This document shows, in pieces, positions 49,491-59,619 of a DNA stretch of 64,000 nucleotides. Position 1 is the stretch's first letter. The number at the start of each line of letters is the position of its first letter. The position numbers were made by a program, and so were the translations under genes. The DNA lies in NCBI RefSeq assembly GCF_000203915.1, contig NC_008390.1, positions 1,240,001 to 1,304,000 on the forward strand, read 5' to 3'. The notes beneath the pieces were generated by a model. The model searched no databases. It saw only the letters and a program-made list of their open reading frames with translations, and had not been told where the DNA came from. This stretch comes from Burkholderia ambifaria AMMD (GTDB taxonomy: Bacteria; Pseudomonadota; Gammaproteobacteria; Burkholderiales; Burkholderiaceae).

Positions 49491-49519
49491 CACTGCCCGG
49501 CCGTGCCGGTCGGGCAGTG
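49491..49519 (+). other. intercistronic stem-loop between pstS and pstC
   Basis: cactgcccg (49491-49499) pairs with cgggcagtg (49511-49519) and the inner bases extend the stem. With no T-run it is unlikely to be a full terminator; it may protect the pstS mRNA or partly reduce readthrough, giving more PstS than PstCAB. Confidence 0.6.
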
Positions 49520-49570
49520 TGTGCGGTAAGGCCGGGCGTCACGGCGCCCGGCGATCCAGAACAGGCACCC

Positions 49571-50557
49571 ATGTCTGAAATTTCCTACACGTCCTCCCGG
49601 TCCCCCGACGCCGCGTCGCAACGCGCGCCGAGCCGCCTCGGCGACGTTCTGTTCGGCGGCCTCGCATGGCTTGCCGCGATCGTGACCCTGCTGCTGCTGG
49701 GCGGGATCATCGTTTCCCTGATCATTGCGTCGATGCCGACCATCCAGAAGTTCGGCCTCGGCTTCCTGTTTCAATCCGAGTGGGATCCGAACTCGGATGT
49801 CTTCGGTGCGCTCGTGCCGATCTACGGCACGCTCGTGACGTCGATCATCGCGCTCGTGATCGCGGTGCCGGTCAGCTTCGGCATCGCGCTGTTCCTCACC
49901 GAGCTGTCGCCCGTGTGGCTGCGCCGCCCGCTCGGCATCGCGATCGAGCTGCTCGCCGCGATTCCGTCGATCGTATACGGCATGTGGGGCCTGCTCGTGT
50001 TCGCGCCGATCTTCGCCGAATACTTCCAGAAGCCGATCGGCCGCATCTTCAAGGACGTGTGGGTGGTCGGTCCGCTGACGTCCGGCGCGCCGATCGGCAT
50101 CGGCATCCTCGCGGCCGGCGTGATCCTCGCGATCATGATCATCCCGTACATCGCGTCGGTGATGCGCGACGTGTTCGAAGTCACGCCCGTGCTGCTGAAG
50201 GAATCGGCGTACGGGATCGGCTGCACGACGTGGGAAGTGATGTGGAAGGTCGTGCTGCCCTATACGAAGACCGGCGTGATCGGCGGCGTGATGCTCGGCC
50301 TCGGCCGCGCGCTCGGCGAAACGATGGCCGTGACCTTCGTGATCGGCAACACGAACCTGCTCGACAGCGTGTCGCTGTTCGCGCCGGGCAACAGCATCAC
50401 GTCGGCGCTCGCGAACGAATTCGCGGAAGCGCAGCCGGGCCTGCATACGTCCGCGCTGATGGAACTGGGCCTGATCCTGTTCGTGATCACGTTCATCGTG
50501 CTGTCCGTCTCCAAACTGCTGCTGCTTCGTCTCGAGAAGGGAGAGGGCAAGAAATGA
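49571..50557 (+). CDS. pstC: phosphate ABC transporter permease PstC
   Basis: A 328-residue permease with about six helices. The ABC-permease EAA loop is near [47 protein letters not shown], the region that contacts PstB. An unusually long N-terminal tail (about 25 residues, Ser/Arg-rich) precedes helix 1. The stop overlaps the pstA start (ATGA). Confidence 0.95.
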   Translation: MSEISYTSSRSPDAASQRAPSRLGDVLFGGLAWLAAIVTLLLLGGIIVSLIIASMPTIQKFGLGFLFQSEWDPNSDVFGALVPIYGTLVTSIIALVIAVPVSFGIALFLTELSPVWLRRPLGIAIELLAAIPSIVYGMWGLLVFAPIFAEYFQKPIGRIFKDVWVVGPLTSGAPIGIGILAAGVILAIMIIPYIASVMRDVFEVTPVLLKESAYGIGCTTWEVMWKVVLPYTKTGVIGGVMLGLGRALGETMAVTFVIGNTNLLDSVSLFAPGNSITSALANEFAEAQPGLHTSALMELGLILFVITFIVLSVSKLLLLRLEKGEGKK

Positions 50558-51447
50558 GCGAGCCCATCATGAATTTCCCCGGGCCGAACGGCGCCGCGCT
50601 CGACGCGATGCGCAACCGCCTGCAACGCAGGCGCAAGTTCACCAACGCGATCGCGCTCACCGCGTCGCTCGGCGCGATGGCGTTCGGGCTGCTGTGGCTC
50701 GTGTGGATTCTCTACACGACCGTGCACCTCGGCGTCGGCGGCCTGTCGCTGCAGTTGTTCACCGAATCGACGCCGGCGCCGAACACGGAAGGCGGCGGTC
50801 TGGCGAACGCGATCGTCGGCAGCCTGCTGCTGTGCGGTTTCGGCACGCTGGTCGGCACGCCGATCGGCATCCTCGCGGGCGTCTATCTCGCCGAATACGG
50901 CCAGAAGAACCTGCTGGCGAGCACGATCCGCTTCATCAACGACATCCTGCTGTCGGCGCCGTCGATCGTCATCGGCCTGTTCGTGTACGCGATCGTCGTC
51001 GCGAAGTCGGGACGCTTCTCGGGCTGGGCCGGCGTGATTGCGCTCGCGCTGCTGCAGATTCCGATCGTGATCCGCACGACCGAGAACATGCTGAAGCTCG
51101 TGCCGAACGCACTGCGTGAAGCGGCCGTCGCGCTCGGCACGCCGAAGTGGCGCATGGTGCTGAAGATCACGCTGCGCGCATCGGTCGGCGGGATCGTGAC
51201 GGGCGTGTTGCTCGCGATCGCGCGGATCGCCGGCGAAACGGCGCCGCTGCTGTTCACGGCGCTGTCGAACCAGTTCTTCTCGTGGGACATGAGCCAGCCG
51301 ATGGCGAACCTGCCCGTCACGATCTACAAGTTCGCGATGAGCCCGTTCGCCGAATGGCAGTCGCTCGCATGGGCGGGCGTGTTCCTGATTACGCTCGGGG
51401 TGCTCGGACTCAACGTCCTGGCGCGCTCGATCTTCTCGAAAAAGTAA
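50554..51447 (+). CDS. pstA: phosphate ABC transporter permease PstA
   Basis: A 297-residue six-helix partner of PstC. The EAA loop is [45 protein letters not shown]. It overlaps pstC by four bases; pstB follows 15 bp later. Confidence 0.95.
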   Translation: MSEPIMNFPGPNGAALDAMRNRLQRRRKFTNAIALTASLGAMAFGLLWLVWILYTTVHLGVGGLSLQLFTESTPAPNTEGGGLANAIVGSLLLCGFGTLVGTPIGILAGVYLAEYGQKNLLASTIRFINDILLSAPSIVIGLFVYAIVVAKSGRFSGWAGVIALALLQIPIVIRTTENMLKLVPNALREAAVALGTPKWRMVLKITLRASVGGIVTGVLLAIARIAGETAPLLFTALSNQFFSWDMSQPMANLPVTIYKFAMSPFAEWQSLAWAGVFLITLGVLGLNVLARSIFSKK

Positions 51448-51462
51448 CGGCGGAGCGATCCG

Positions 51463-52311
51463 ATGAATATGGCAGAAAGCCACCTGAATTCCGTCGAGCG
51501 CACCGCTGCGCCCGCCGGCACGCACGACGCGGTGCATGGCAGCCCGCTGGCGCCGCTGAACGCGAAGATCGAGGTCAACGACCTCAACTTTTTCTACAAC
51601 AAGTTCCACGCGCTGAAGAACATCAACCTGCGCATTCCCGAAGGGAAGGTGACGGCGTTCATCGGCCCGTCGGGCTGCGGCAAGTCGACGCTCCTGCGCA
51701 CGTTCAACAAGATGTACGCGCTCTATCCGGAGCAGCGCGCCGAAGGCGAAATCCTGATGGACGGCGAGAACCTGCTGACCACCAAGCGCGACATCTCGCT
51801 GCTGCGCGCGCGGATCGGCATGGTGTTCCAGAAGCCGACCCCGTTCCCGATGTCGATCTACGACAACATCGCGTTCGGCGTGAAGATGTTCGAAAAGCTC
51901 ACGCGCTCGGAGATGGACGACCGTGTCGAGTGGGCGCTGTCGAAGGCCGCGCTGTGGAACGAAGTGAAGGACAAGCTGAACCAGAGCGGTTACGGGTTGT
52001 CGGGCGGCCAGCAGCAGCGTCTGTGCATCGCGCGCGGCATCGCGATCCGTCCGGAAGTGCTGCTGCTCGACGAGCCGTGCTCGGCGCTCGACCCGATCTC
52101 GACGGGCCGCATCGAGGAGCTGATTGCGGAGCTGAAGAGCGACTACACGGTCGTGATCGTCACGCACAACATGCAGCAGGCCGCGCGCTGCTCGGACTTC
52201 ACGGCCTACATGTACCTGGGCGAGCTGATCGAATTCGGCGAGACCGAAAAGATCTTCATCAAGCCGGTGCGCAAGGAAACGGAAGACTACATCACTGGCC
52301 GTTTCGGCTGA
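51463..52311 (+). CDS. pstB: phosphate ABC transporter ATP-binding protein PstB
   Basis: A 282-residue ATPase that drives phosphate import. Walker [10 protein letters not shown] (about 68-76), signature [16 protein letters not shown] and Walker [14 protein letters not shown] are all intact. The first 30 residues are an extra polar extension relative to E. coli PstB. phoU starts 18 bp after the stop. Confidence 0.96.
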   Translation: MNMAESHLNSVERTAAPAGTHDAVHGSPLAPLNAKIEVNDLNFFYNKFHALKNINLRIPEGKVTAFIGPSGCGKSTLLRTFNKMYALYPEQRAEGEILMDGENLLTTKRDISLLRARIGMVFQKPTPFPMSIYDNIAFGVKMFEKLTRSEMDDRVEWALSKAALWNEVKDKLNQSGYGLSGGQQQRLCIARGIAIRPEVLLLDEPCSALDPISTGRIEELIAELKSDYTVVIVTHNMQQAARCSDFTAYMYLGELIEFGETEKIFIKPVRKETEDYITGRFG

Positions 52312-52329
52312 TGACGGAGAACAACAACC

Positions 52330-53034
52330 ATGTCGGATAAACATCTGTCGAGCCAGTTCGACGCGGACCTGAATGCCGTGTCGTCGAAAGTGCTGGAAAT
52401 GGGCGGACTCGTCGAGTCGCAGATCGTCGGCGCGATGCACGCGCTGAACGAATTCGACCGCGACGCGGCCGAGAAGGTGATCACGGCCGAGGAAACGCTG
52501 AACGCGATGGAAGTCGACATCGACCAGGAGTGCGGCAACATCATCGCGCGGAGGCAACCGGCCGCGCGCGACCTGCGCCTTCTGATGTCGATTTCGAAAA
52601 CGATTACGAACCTCGAGCGCGCCGGCGACGAGGCCGAGAAGATCGCGAAGCGCGTGCGCCGCCTGGTCGACGAACCGGCCGCGCGCACGGTGAACATCGC
52701 CGAGATCAAGGTGTCGGGCGAGATGGCCGTGACGATCCTGCGCCGCGCGCTCGACGCATTCGCGCGCCTCGATACGGTGGCCGCCGCGCAGATCGTCAAG
52801 GACGACAAGGAAATCGACCTCGAATTCCGCGCGTTCGTGCGCAAGCTCGTGTCGTACATGCAGGAAGATCCGCGCACGATCTCGGTCGGCCTTGAATACC
52901 TGTTCATCGCGAAGGCGATCGAGCGGATCGGTGACCACGCGAAGAACATCGCCGAGTTCATCATCTACATCGTGAAGGGCACGGACGTGCGGCATCAGCC
53001 GCGCGACACGCTCGAGCGCGAAGCCAACAGTTAA
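52330..53034 (+). CDS. phoU: phosphate signalling regulator PhoU
   Basis: A 234-residue all-helical protein with two PhoU repeats, each with the E-x-x-x-D/RR-type metal motifs: AMEVDIDQECGNIIARRQPAARDLRLLMS and DKEIDLEFRAFVRKLVSYMQEDPRTIS. It links PstSCAB to PhoR so that PhoR does not activate PhoB when phosphate is plentiful. It lies between pstB and phoB in the operon. Confidence 0.95.
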   Translation: MSDKHLSSQFDADLNAVSSKVLEMGGLVESQIVGAMHALNEFDRDAAEKVITAEETLNAMEVDIDQECGNIIARRQPAARDLRLLMSISKTITNLERAGDEAEKIAKRVRRLVDEPAARTVNIAEIKVSGEMAVTILRRALDAFARLDTVAAAQIVKDDKEIDLEFRAFVRKLVSYMQEDPRTISVGLEYLFIAKAIERIGDHAKNIAEFIIYIVKGTDVRHQPRDTLEREANS

Positions 53035-53063
53035 CACCACGCACAGGAAGAACAGAGGTGCCG

Positions 53064-53765
53064 ATGCCCAGCAACATTCTCGTCGTTGAAGATGAGCCCG
53101 CGATTTCCGAACTGATCTCGGTGAATCTCCAGCATGCCGGTCACTGCCCGATCCGCGCGTACAACGCGGAGCAGGCGCAGAACCTGATCAGCGATGTGCT
53201 GCCCGATCTCGTGCTGCTCGACTGGATGCTGCCGGGCAAGTCCGGCATCGCGTTCGCGCGCGACCTGCGCAACAACGAACGAACCAAGCACATCCCGATC
53301 ATCATGCTGACCGCGCGTGGCGACGAGCAGGACAAGGTGCTCGGCCTCGAAATCGGTGCGGACGACTACGTGACCAAGCCGTTCTCGCCGAAGGAACTGA
53401 TGGCGCGCATCAAGGCCGTGCTGCGCCGCCGCGCGCCGCAGCTGACCGAGGACGTCGTGTCGATCAACGGGCTGCGCCTCGATCCGGCCACGCATCGCGT
53501 CGCCGCGCACGGCGACGGCAGCGAGATCAAGCTCGATCTCGGCCCGACCGAATTCCGCCTGCTGCATTTCTTCATGACGCATCCGGAGCGCGTGCACAGC
53601 CGCACGCAACTGCTCGACCAGGTGTGGGGCGATCACGTGTTCGTCGAGGAGCGCACCGTCGACGTGCACATCAAACGATTGCGCGCGGCCTTGAAACCGG
53701 CCGGCTGCGATGCGATGATCGAGACCGTGCGCGGCAGCGGCTACCGGCTCGCCAAGCACGCGTAA
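53064..53765 (+). CDS. phoB: phosphate regulon response regulator PhoB
   Basis: A 233-residue OmpR-type regulator. The receiver has VVEDEP, the phosphoacceptor Asp53 in LLDWMLPG and Lys106 in VTKPFSPKEL; the winged helix ends VHIKRLRAALKPAGCDAMIETVRGSGYRLAKHA. ATG 53064 has AGAGG upstream; a GTG six bases earlier is possible. It activates PHO-box genes, including, by inference, pstS and ppk here. Confidence 0.95.
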   Translation: MPSNILVVEDEPAISELISVNLQHAGHCPIRAYNAEQAQNLISDVLPDLVLLDWMLPGKSGIAFARDLRNNERTKHIPIIMLTARGDEQDKVLGLEIGADDYVTKPFSPKELMARIKAVLRRRAPQLTEDVVSINGLRLDPATHRVAAHGDGSEIKLDLGPTEFRLLHFFMTHPERVHSRTQLLDQVWGDHVFVEERTVDVHIKRLRAALKPAGCDAMIETVRGSGYRLAKHA

Positions 53766-53822
53766 CGTATCCGCGCATGCCGTGTGCCACGGCATGCCGT
53801 TCATTCTTTCGGGCGCTGAATC

Positions 53823-55142
53823 ATGAACATCATCTGGGCGCGCTTTCTCGTGTCGCTCGTGCTGCTCGTGCTGATCAGCGTATTGGTCGGCGTGTTCGCC
53901 GGCCCGACCGCGGCCTGCGGGTTCGCGGCCGTGATGCTGGTCGCGCAGGGCTTCTTCAGTACCTTCCATACGCAACGCCTGTGGCGTCTGCTCGATGCGC
54001 CCGTCTACGGCGAGGTGCCGAGCGCACCGGGCATCTGGGGTGAAATCTATTACCGGCTGCACAAGCTCGCGAAGCAGTGGCATGCGCAGGTGCGGCAGGT
54101 CGAGCAGCAGCATTCGCGCTTCATCCAGGCGATCCAGGCGTCGCCGAACGGCGTCGCGATGCTCGACGACCACGACCAGATCGAGTGGTGCAACGCGATC
54201 GCCGAGGTGCATTTCGGCCTCGATGCGAAACGCGACCTGCGCCAGCACATCACGAACCTCGTGCGTCATCCGGAATTCGTCCGCTACCTGAACGCGCAGC
54301 ACTACGACGAAACGCTCGTGATGCGCGGGATGGGCGACTCGCGGCAGAACGTGCTGGAGGTGCAGGTGTTTCCGTACGGCGAGAACCGCAAGCTGCTGCT
54401 CACGCAGGACATCACCGAGCTCGAGCGGACCGACGCGATGCGCCGCGACTTCGTCGCGAACGTGTCGCACGAACTGAAGACGCCGCTCACCGTGCTGTCG
54501 GGTTTTCTCGAGACGATGCGTGAGCTGCCGCTGAACGAGGAAGATCGCGCGCGCTATCTCGAGATGATGGAGCAGCAGGCGTCGCGGATGCGGCACATCG
54601 TCACCGACCTGCTGGTGCTCGCGAAGCTCGAGGGCGAAAGCCGGCCGCCGGTCGATCACGCGATCGACATGCGCGCCGTGTTCGACCATCTGAAGGAGGA
54701 TGCGCAGACGCTGTCGAACGGGCATCACGAGATCGCGTTCGCGATCGACGAGACGCTCGGCGTCACGGGCGCGCAGACCGAAGTGTTCAGCGCGTTCGCG
54801 AATCTCGTCACCAACGCGATCCGCTATACGCCGGACGGCGGCAAGATATTCGTGTCGTGGCGGCGCGAGGGCGCGCAGGGCGTGTTCTCCGTCACCGACA
54901 GTGGCTTCGGCATTCCGGCCGCCGACCTGCCGCGGTTGACGGAGCGCTTCTATCGCGTCGACCGCAGCCGTTCGCGCGATACGGGCGGCACGGGCCTCGG
55001 CCTCGCGATCGTCAAGCACGTGCTGCAGCGGCACGACTCGCACCTGTATGTGCAGAGCGAGGAAGGACGCGGCAGCACGTTCACCGCGCGCTTCCCGGCG
55101 TCGCGGATCATCGCGATCCGGCCGGCAGCGTTCGAAGCTTGA
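53823..55142 (+). CDS. phoR: phosphate regulon sensor kinase PhoR
   Basis: A 439-residue kinase with two N-terminal helices (residues about 6-50), a PAS-type domain (HSRFIQAIQASPNGVAMLDDHDQIEWCNAIAE), the phospho-His in NVSHELKTPLTVLSGFLETM, and ATP-binding N and G boxes (ANLVTNAIRYTPDGG, DSGFGIP, GTGLGLAIVKHVLQRH). It phosphorylates PhoB when phosphate is scarce. It is 57 bp after phoB. Confidence 0.95.
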   Translation: MNIIWARFLVSLVLLVLISVLVGVFAGPTAACGFAAVMLVAQGFFSTFHTQRLWRLLDAPVYGEVPSAPGIWGEIYYRLHKLAKQWHAQVRQVEQQHSRFIQAIQASPNGVAMLDDHDQIEWCNAIAEVHFGLDAKRDLRQHITNLVRHPEFVRYLNAQHYDETLVMRGMGDSRQNVLEVQVFPYGENRKLLLTQDITELERTDAMRRDFVANVSHELKTPLTVLSGFLETMRELPLNEEDRARYLEMMEQQASRMRHIVTDLLVLAKLEGESRPPVDHAIDMRAVFDHLKEDAQTLSNGHHEIAFAIDETLGVTGAQTEVFSAFANLVTNAIRYTPDGGKIFVSWRREGAQGVFSVTDSGFGIPAADLPRLTERFYRVDRSRSRDTGGTGLGLAIVKHVLQRHDSHLYVQSEEGRGSTFTARFPASRIIAIRPAAFEA

Positions 55143-55195
55143 GCGCGTGATCGTGTGACACGGTTCGTGCGCATCGCATCCGCGCACGACCGAAA

Positions 55196-55233
55196 CGAAA
55201 AAGGCACAGCCCGCGTGGGCTGTGCCTTTTTCG
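55196..55233. terminator. bidirectional terminator between phoR and ppk
   Basis: A nearly 17-bp perfect stem (cgaaaaaggcacagccc with its complement, loop gcgt) is flanked by A-run and T-run, serving the convergent phoR and ppk genes. Confidence 0.92.
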
Positions 55234-55265
55234 TTTGCTGCGCGGCGCCTGCCTACGACGCCTGC

Positions 55266-57329
55266 CTACGAACAGAACTTCGCGAGCAGCCCGAGTTGGG
55301 CGTTGCGCAGCGTCTTGCCCGCGCGGCGGCGCCGATAGTGACCGTCGCTTTGCATCAGCCATGCCGACTGGTTGTCGCCGAGACAGACCGACAGCCCTTC
55401 GGCGATCACGCGGCGCTTGAGCTTGCGCTCGCGGATCGGGAACGCGACTTCGACGCGGCGGAACAGGTTGCGGTCCATCCAGTCCGCGCTCGACAGATAG
55501 ACTTCCTCGGCGCCATCCGCGTGGAAATAGTAGATGCGGTGGTGCTCGAGGAAGCGCCCGACGATCGAGCGCACCGTGATGTTTTCCGACAGCCCCGGCA
55601 CGCCCGGCTTCAGCGCGCACACGCCGCGCACGATCAGGTCGACCTTGACGCCGGCCTGCGACGCTTCGTACAGCGCGGCGATCACCGTCGGCTCCAGCAG
55701 CGCGTTCATCTTCGCGACCACGCGCGCGCGCTTGCCGGCGCGCGCATTGTCGATCTCCGCGCGGATCGATTCGATGATGCGCGGATGCAGCGTGAACGGC
55801 GACTGCCACAGCTCGTGCAGCGTCAGCTCGCCGCCGATTCCGGTCAGTTGCTGGAACACGTGGTGGACGTCCTCGCAGATCTTCTGGTCGGCCGTCATCA
55901 GCCCGAAGTCGGTGTAGAGGCGCGCGGTGCGCGGGTGATAGTTGCCGGTGCCGAGGTGCACGTAGCGGCGCAGCGTCGCCTTGCCGCCCTCCACGACGCG
56001 GCGCACGATCAGCATCATCTTCGCGTGGCACTTGTGACCGACCACGCCATACACCACGTGCGCGCCGACGGCTTCGAGCTGCGACGCCCAGTTGATGTTG
56101 GTTTCCTCGTCGAAGCGCGCGAGCAGCTCGACGACGACGGTCACTTCCTTGCCGTTGCGCGCGGCGGCCATCAGCGCGTCCATTAGCGGCGAATCGGTGC
56201 CGGTGCGGTAGATCGTCTGCTTGATCGCGACGACGCTCGGATCTTTCGCGGCCTGCTGCAGCAGTTCGAGCACCGGCTGGAAACTTTCGTACGGGTGGTG
56301 CAGCAGGATGTCGCCGTCGTCGATCGCGTCGAACATCGCCGGTGCATTGGCGATCACGGGCGGGATCGATGCGGTGAACGGCGCGAACTTCAGGTCGGGA
56401 CGATCGACGAGATCGGGGATCTGCATCAGCCGCACGAGGTTCACGGAGCCCGCCACGCGATAGCAGTCCTTCTCGTCGAGCAGGCTTTCCTCGAGCAGGC
56501 GGCGCACGATATGTGCCGGCGTGTCGGCCGACACCTCGAGCCGCACCGCGTTGCCGAGGTGGCGCGCGGGCAGTTCGCCCTGCAGCGCGACGCGCAGGTT
56601 GGTGATTTCGTCTTCGTCGACGAACAGCTCGCTGTTGCGCGTGATGCGGAACTGGTTGCAGCTCTTCACGACGAGTTGCGGGAACAGTTCGCCGACGAAG
56701 CGCTGCATGAACGTGCTGAGCAGCACGAAGCCGTGCTCGAAGCCCGACAGCGCCTGCGGCATGCGCACCACGCGCGGCAGCGCCCGCGGGGCCTGCACGA
56801 TGCCCATCACCGCCTGGCGGCCGAACGCGTCGCGGCCTTCGAGCTCGACGACGAAGTTCAGGCTCTTGTTCAGCACGCGCGGGAACGGGTGGGCCGGATC
56901 GAGGCCGATCGGCGTCAGCACCGGCAGCAGCTCGTCGAGGAAGTAGCGGCGCGCCCATTCGAGCTGCTCGTCGTTCCACGTGTCGGCCGCGTGGAAGTAG
57001 ATGCCTTCCTGTTCGAGCGCCGGCAGCACGGTTTCGTGCAGCATCGTGTACTGGCGGTGCACGAGCCGCTGCGCGCGCTCGACGACGAGGTCGTAAGCGT
57101 GCTGTAACGACATGCCGTCGGGCGTCAGGGCGCCGGGGTTGTCGCGGATCTGTTCCTGAAGGCCGGCCATCCGGACTTCGAAGAATTCGTCGAGGTTGCT
57201 GCTGGTGATGCAGATGAAGCGCAGGCGTTCGAGCAACGGGACTTGCGGGTCGGCAGCCTGGGCCAGCACGCGCTCGTTGAACCCGAGGATGCCGAGTTCA
57301 CGATTGAGAAGCGGATAACGGACGGACAT
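55266..57329 (-). CDS. ppk: polyphosphate kinase 1
   Basis: A 687-residue enzyme making polyphosphate from ATP. It starts MSVRYPLLNRELGILGFNERVLAQA (N domain), has the catalytic His in GHKCHAKMMLIVRRV and the second conserved His in YVHLGTGNYHPRTARLYTDFGL, and ends RRAGKTLRNAQLGLLAKFCS. The upstream extension of the frame by 19 residues has no ribosome-binding support. PHO-box repeats precede it on its own strand. It is divergent from ppx. Confidence 0.95.
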   Translation of the reverse strand: MSVRYPLLNRELGILGFNERVLAQAADPQVPLLERLRFICITSSNLDEFFEVRMAGLQEQIRDNPGALTPDGMSLQHAYDLVVERAQRLVHRQYTMLHETVLPALEQEGIYFHAADTWNDEQLEWARRYFLDELLPVLTPIGLDPAHPFPRVLNKSLNFVVELEGRDAFGRQAVMGIVQAPRALPRVVRMPQALSGFEHGFVLLSTFMQRFVGELFPQLVVKSCNQFRITRNSELFVDEDEITNLRVALQGELPARHLGNAVRLEVSADTPAHIVRRLLEESLLDEKDCYRVAGSVNLVRLMQIPDLVDRPDLKFAPFTASIPPVIANAPAMFDAIDDGDILLHHPYESFQPVLELLQQAAKDPSVVAIKQTIYRTGTDSPLMDALMAAARNGKEVTVVVELLARFDEETNINWASQLEAVGAHVVYGVVGHKCHAKMMLIVRRVVEGGKATLRRYVHLGTGNYHPRTARLYTDFGLMTADQKICEDVHHVFQQLTGIGGELTLHELWQSPFTLHPRIIESIRAEIDNARAGKRARVVAKMNALLEPTVIAALYEASQAGVKVDLIVRGVCALKPGVPGLSENITVRSIVGRFLEHHRIYYFHADGAEEVYLSSADWMDRNLFRRVEVAFPIRERKLKRRVIAEGLSVCLGDNQSAWLMQSDGHYRRRRAGKTLRNAQLGLLAKFCS

Positions 57330-57390
57330 CGGCAGAGTAGGGGATGATTCGGGCGATGATTCGAAAGGACGCTCGGAAACTCTCACGGTA

Positions 57391-57408
57391 CGATGACGTG
57401 CTGATGAC
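57391..57408 (-). promoter_or_regulatory. PHO-box-like repeats upstream of ppk
   Basis: On the minus strand, GTCATCA (57402-57408) and GTCATCG (57391-57397) repeat with an exact 11-bp step, as in PHO boxes, about 62-79 bp before the ppk start. A third, weaker repeat would lie at 57380. PhoB control of ppk is inferred. Confidence 0.6.
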
Positions 57409-57608
57409 GATTATGTATTTATATCGGGAAATTCTACGCCGCAACCGTTTCATCTCATAAATGTTTCGGCCATATACAATCTACCCGGGTACATGCCCGT
57501 GAAGCGTGGCTACGGCAAGCGTTCCACGCTTAAAATATCGCCTTCGATTGATCGTCCAGCGTGGCCGCAGCGGCTGGCGCGGGCGAACGCGCACGGAGCC
57601 CCCTTCTG

Positions 57609-59123
57609 ATGGTTACATCCCCCCACTTGCTGGCTGCCGTCGATCTCGGCTCGAACAGCTTCCGGCTGATCGTCGGGCGCGTCGAGGAAACCCCGGCGGG
57701 CAGCCAGATCTATCCCGTCGATGCGCTGCGCGAGCCCGTTCGACTGGCCGCGGGCCTGTCGAGCGACAAGATGCTCGATCGCGCGTCGCAGGAGCGTGGC
57801 TGGGAGGCGCTCAAGCGGTTCGGCGAGCGCCTGCGCGATTTCCACCCCGATCACGTGCGGGCGGTGGCGACCAACACGCTGCGCGTCGCGAAGAACGCGG
57901 CCGAATTCCTCGGCGAGGCCGAAGCGGCGCTCGGTTTTCCGATCGAAGTGATCGCCGGCCGCGAAGAGGCGCGCCTGATCTACGCGGGTGCCGCGCATTC
58001 GGTGCCGGCGAGCGCCGGCAAGCGGCTCGTCGTCGACATCGGCGGCGGCTCGACCGAATTCATCATCGGCTCGCACTACACGCCGATCGTGATGGAGAGC
58101 CTCTACATCGGCTGCGTGAGCCACAGCCGTGCGTTCTTTCCAGCCGGCAACGTCGACGAATACACGATGCGGCAGGCCGAACTCGCGGCCAAGCGCGAGA
58201 TCCAGATCATTTCCAGCGAGTACAAGAAGGCCGGCTGGGACCAGGCGATCGGTTCATCCGGCACCGCGCGTGCGCTCGCGGAGCTCGTCGAGGCGAACGG
58301 CTTCAACGACGCGGGCATCACGCACGGCATTTCGCGCGGCGGGCTCGAACGCCTGAAGCGTGCGCTGATCAAGTCCGAGAACGTGAACCGGCTGAAGCTG
58401 ATCGCGCTGAAGCCCGACCGCGTGCCGGTGCTCGCCGGCGGCCTCGCGATCATGCTCGCGGTATTCGAGGAACTCGGTGTCGACTATGTCGATACCACCG
58501 ACGGCGCGCTGCGTCTCGGCGTGCTGTACGACCTGCTCGGCCGGACCCAGCACGAGGACATGCGCGCGGTGACCGTCGAGGGTTTCACGCGCCGCTACGG
58601 CGTCGATCGCGCGCAGGCCGAGCGCATTGGTGCGCTTGCGGTGCGGTTCTACGACGAGCTCGATGAAGCCGACGACGAAGCGCGCGAGGAAGGCCGGATG
58701 TTCCTCGGCTGGGCCGCCGCGTTGCATGAGATCGGGCTGTCGATCTCGCACAGTTCGTACCACAAGCATTCGGCCTATATCGCGAGCAACGCCGACATGC
58801 CGGGTTTCTCGCGCACCGACCAGGCGCGGCTTGCCGCGCTCGTGCTCGGGCACGCGGGCAAGCTCGGCAAGCTGTCGCAGGCACGCGACGTCGAATGGCC
58901 GCTGCTGTTCTGCCTGCGGCTCGCGGCGCTGCTGTGCCGGCGCCGGACCGATGCCGGGCTGCCGGACATTTCCGTGTCGCAGATGAAGAAGGGCGGGTAT
59001 GAAGTGCGCCTGCCGAGCGCGTGGGTCGAGCAGAACCCGCTGACCGACTACAGCCTCAGCCAGGAAGCGGCCGAGTGGGAGAAGGTCGGCATTCCGTATC
59101 GCGTGGTTTATACGGGCGCGTAA
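57609..59123 (+). CDS. ppx: exopolyphosphatase
   Basis: A 504-residue Ppx/GppA enzyme that removes phosphate from polyphosphate ends. The ASKHA fold shows AAVDLGSNSFRLIVGRV at the start, VVDIGGGSTEFIIG and GSSGTARALAELV, then a C-terminal HD-type domain (FLGWAAALHEIGLSISHSSYHKHSAYI). The length is typical of Ppx with its C-terminal domain. It diverges from ppk, with 279 bp between starts. Confidence 0.94.
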   Translation: MVTSPHLLAAVDLGSNSFRLIVGRVEETPAGSQIYPVDALREPVRLAAGLSSDKMLDRASQERGWEALKRFGERLRDFHPDHVRAVATNTLRVAKNAAEFLGEAEAALGFPIEVIAGREEARLIYAGAAHSVPASAGKRLVVDIGGGSTEFIIGSHYTPIVMESLYIGCVSHSRAFFPAGNVDEYTMRQAELAAKREIQIISSEYKKAGWDQAIGSSGTARALAELVEANGFNDAGITHGISRGGLERLKRALIKSENVNRLKLIALKPDRVPVLAGGLAIMLAVFEELGVDYVDTTDGALRLGVLYDLLGRTQHEDMRAVTVEGFTRRYGVDRAQAERIGALAVRFYDELDEADDEAREEGRMFLGWAAALHEIGLSISHSSYHKHSAYIASNADMPGFSRTDQARLAALVLGHAGKLGKLSQARDVEWPLLFCLRLAALLCRRRTDAGLPDISVSQMKKGGYEVRLPSAWVEQNPLTDYSLSQEAAEWEKVGIPYRVVYTGA

Positions 59124-59187
59124 CGAGGCGGGCTTCCGGCGAGCGACACCGGCGCGGCGAGTTTGCGCTGCTTTCCTTGCGACGCGC

Positions 59188-59619
59188 TCAGTCCGAGCAC
59201 ACGATCGCGGTCAGGAACGGGAACGCCTGCTTGACGGTCGCGTCGCTGCCGGCCTTGCGCACGGCCTGTTCGACGGCACTCTTCGTGCCACGCACCACGA
59301 CGCCATACGCCCAGTTGCCGATCGGCGTGCCGTCGCCCGGCTGGAAGATCGGGTCGTTCGCCTGGTAGCCAAGCACGACGTAGACGCCGAAGCCGTAGGC
59401 GGTCAGCGGATGGTTCGTGCGGAATGCGTTCACCGAATTCGCTTCGACGTGCATCGGCTCCGACTGGATGTCGCCGGCCGCGAGCAGCGGCGCGACGAAC
59501 TTGTGGCCGTTCGAATGGCAGTCGAGCGCGTCGTCGAGCGACTTGGCCGACGCGACGCCGGACGCGCCGAATGTGAGCAGCGCGCCGAACAGGGCGGTCT
59601 TGAGAACGTTGTTTTTCAT
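59188..59619 (-). CDS. secreted protein of unknown function
   Basis: A 143-residue protein with a clear signal peptide, MKNNVLKTALFGALLTFGASGVASA|KSLDD (cleavage near residue 25). The mature part has two cysteines (CHS near 34 and CSD at the end) that could form a disulfide in the periplasm. I do not recognise a domain. It looks like a normal Burkholderia gene in codon use and converges on ppx. Confidence 0.78.
   Translation of the reverse strand: MKNNVLKTALFGALLTFGASGVASAKSLDDALDCHSNGHKFVAPLLAAGDIQSEPMHVEANSVNAFRTNHPLTAYGFGVYVVLGYQANDPIFQPGDGTPIGNWAYGVVVRGTKSAVEQAVRKAGSDATVKQAFPFLTAIVCSD

Noticed and set aside
50260..53040. 926-codon minus-strand frame opposite pstC-phoU
   Set aside because: Antisense shadow of four well-supported genes.
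57440..57485. Promoter (TACAAT at 57475) for ppx
   Set aside because: No -35 box at acceptable distance; too weak to list.
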